Shown: positions 63,322 through 64,000 of the stretch, piece after piece
Layout of the letters: every line of letters begins with the position of its first letter
Position numbering within the stretch: the stretch's first letter is position 1
Notes under the pieces: model-generated
What the model was told of the DNA's origin: nothing
Database searches by the model: none
Seen by the model: only the letters and a program-made list of their open reading frames with translations
Program-made: the position numbers and the translations under genes
Assembly: GCF_947504215.1 (NCBI RefSeq)
Contig: NZ_CANNGO010000003.1
Span: 124,001 to 188,000, forward strand
Source of the DNA: an uncultured Ruegeria sp.
GTDB lineage: Bacteria; Pseudomonadota; Alphaproteobacteria; Rhodobacterales; Rhodobacteraceae
DNA length: 64,000 bases
Direction of reading: 5' to 3'

Positions 63322-64000
63322 TCATTCTGCCGCCAGTGTTTGCGTGTAACGCGCCGGCGGCGTCCCAACAAAGCGGGCAAATGCGGTGCTGAATGCGCTG
63401 GAGGACCCATAGCCGATCTTGTCAGAGATTTCTGTGATGCTGTGTTGGCCAGAGCGGAGCATGTGTTTTGCAAGCGTCATGCGCCAGTTCATCAAATACG
63501 CCATTGGGGCTATTCCTACGATCCGGTTGAACCGGGAAAAGAATGCAGATCGCGATAGCCCGGCCTCGCTAGCCAGGCGCACAACTGTCCATGAATGATC
63601 GGGCGCCGCGTGCATTGCCCGCAATGTTGGAGCAATACGTGGATCTGCCAATCCGCGCAAAAGCCCGGCTGAGGCGCCTGGAGCCGCAGCAGACCGAAAC
63701 GCTTCAATAAGAAGAACCTGCAACAAGTGCTCCACCACTACGTCCCGTGCCGGACGATCCGAACGCGTCTCATCCCGCAAAAGACCGCTCAGGGCAGCCA
63801 ACCTTCCTTCGCCGCGAACCACAACGAGGTCCGGCAAGAGCGAAACCAAAAGCTCCGTGTCCGGGCTCTCAAATGTGCAATGACCGACTAGTTGCTGGAC
63901 CTCTGCTTCCCACTCTGGAGACCCCAACCTGAAGACGCCGTCTTCTCCCTCAACCGGTTGACTTAACATCCCCTTTGGTGGGTCAGGATTTAAACTGGAA
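63322..64000 (-). CDS. AraC-family regulator, N-terminus beyond window
   Basis: The C-terminal 110 residues form two AraC helix-turn-helices (TVVRLASEAGLSRSAFFSRF and ITEISDKIGYGSSSAFSTAFARFVGTPPARY). Upstream lies part of a cupin-like sensor domain. The frame stays open through base 64000, so the start is outside the window. An internal ATG at 63969 is probably not the start, because sequence before it still reads as protein. Confidence 0.88.
   Translation of the reverse strand, partial: SSLNPDPPKGMLSQPVEGEDGVFRLGSPEWEAEVQQLVGHCTFESPDTELLVSLLPDLVVVRGEGRLAALSGLLRDETRSDRPARDVVVEHLLQVLLIEAFRSAAAPGASAGLLRGLADPRIAPTLRAMHAAPDHSWTVVRLASEAGLSRSAFFSRFNRIVGIAPMAYLMNWRMTLAKHMLRSGQHSITEISDKIGYGSSSAFSTAFARFVGTPPARYTQTLAAE

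Noticed and set aside
1..64000. tRNA, rRNA or CRISPR array
   Set aside because: Reading both strands gave no cloverleaf, rRNA segment or repeat-spacer pattern.

Overview
This window looks like chromosomal or plasmid DNA from a marine alphaproteobacterium of the Rhodobacterales (Roseobacter group). The evidence is the moderately high GC, dense operons joined by ATGA-type overlaps, and family content: a MttB-like/Rieske/TMADH-like betaine demethylation cluster, a TTT transporter, an hmu heme locus, FnrL-type boxes and many LysR and BetI-like regulators. No rRNA, tRNA, CRISPR array or intact insertion sequence was seen.

Layout. (1) 1-10.3 kb: a catabolic and uptake operon on the minus strand. 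It runs from a PotB/PotC/PotA-type ABC transporter and its binding protein, through a TMADH-like flavoprotein, a Rieske oxygenase and a MttB-like methyltransferase, to a class III aminotransferase cut by the window edge. A divergent BetI-like TetR gene sits beside a perfect 20-bp palindrome. The set suggests import and stepwise N-demethylation of a betaine, then transamination of the freed amine. (2) 10.9-15.7 kb: an arginine deiminase operon (carrier, arcA, ornithine carbamoyltransferase, carbamate kinase) behind a consensus FnrL box. (3) 16-26.4 kb: a P-type cation ATPase, a PHA synthase, a phasin-like protein and an RbbA-type HlyD/ABC/ABC-2 export system. One-mismatch FnrL-like boxes lie upstream of several, so 10.9-26.4 kb reads as a low-oxygen survival island.

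(4) 26.9-35.7 kb: a heme uptake locus. A TonB-dependent receptor, a small secreted protein, ExbB, two ExbD proteins and TonB lie on the minus strand; HmuS and the HmuTUV ABC importer lie on the plus strand. (5) 35.9-48.1 kb: mixed accessory genes, including an exonuclease, an ArsR/SRPBCC/DHFR-like operon under a 36-bp palindrome, a secreted esterase, three LysR regulators, two RidA proteins, an MFS transporter, an AAC(6')-like acetyltransferase and NTF2-like proteins. Decay is visible here: a frameshifted NTF2-like gene, a broken methyltransferase, an IS3-type transposase scrap and a BCCT transporter scrap.

(6) 48.5-57.7 kb: a four-carbon sugar-acid catabolic locus. It holds a GntR regulator, a Gfo/Idh/MocA dehydrogenase and an isopropylmalate/tartrate-dehydrogenase-like enzyme, facing a TctCBA importer, an ABM protein, an MBL-fold hydrolase, an OtnK-like kinase and an OtnC-like decarboxylase. 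The usual LtnD and OtnI are absent, which suggests a variant pathway. (7) 58-64 kb: a DUF6653-like membrane protein, a methyltransferase/MFS pair facing an Rrf2 regulator, and a LysR/SDR/tautomerase/AraC group; the AraC gene runs off the right edge.
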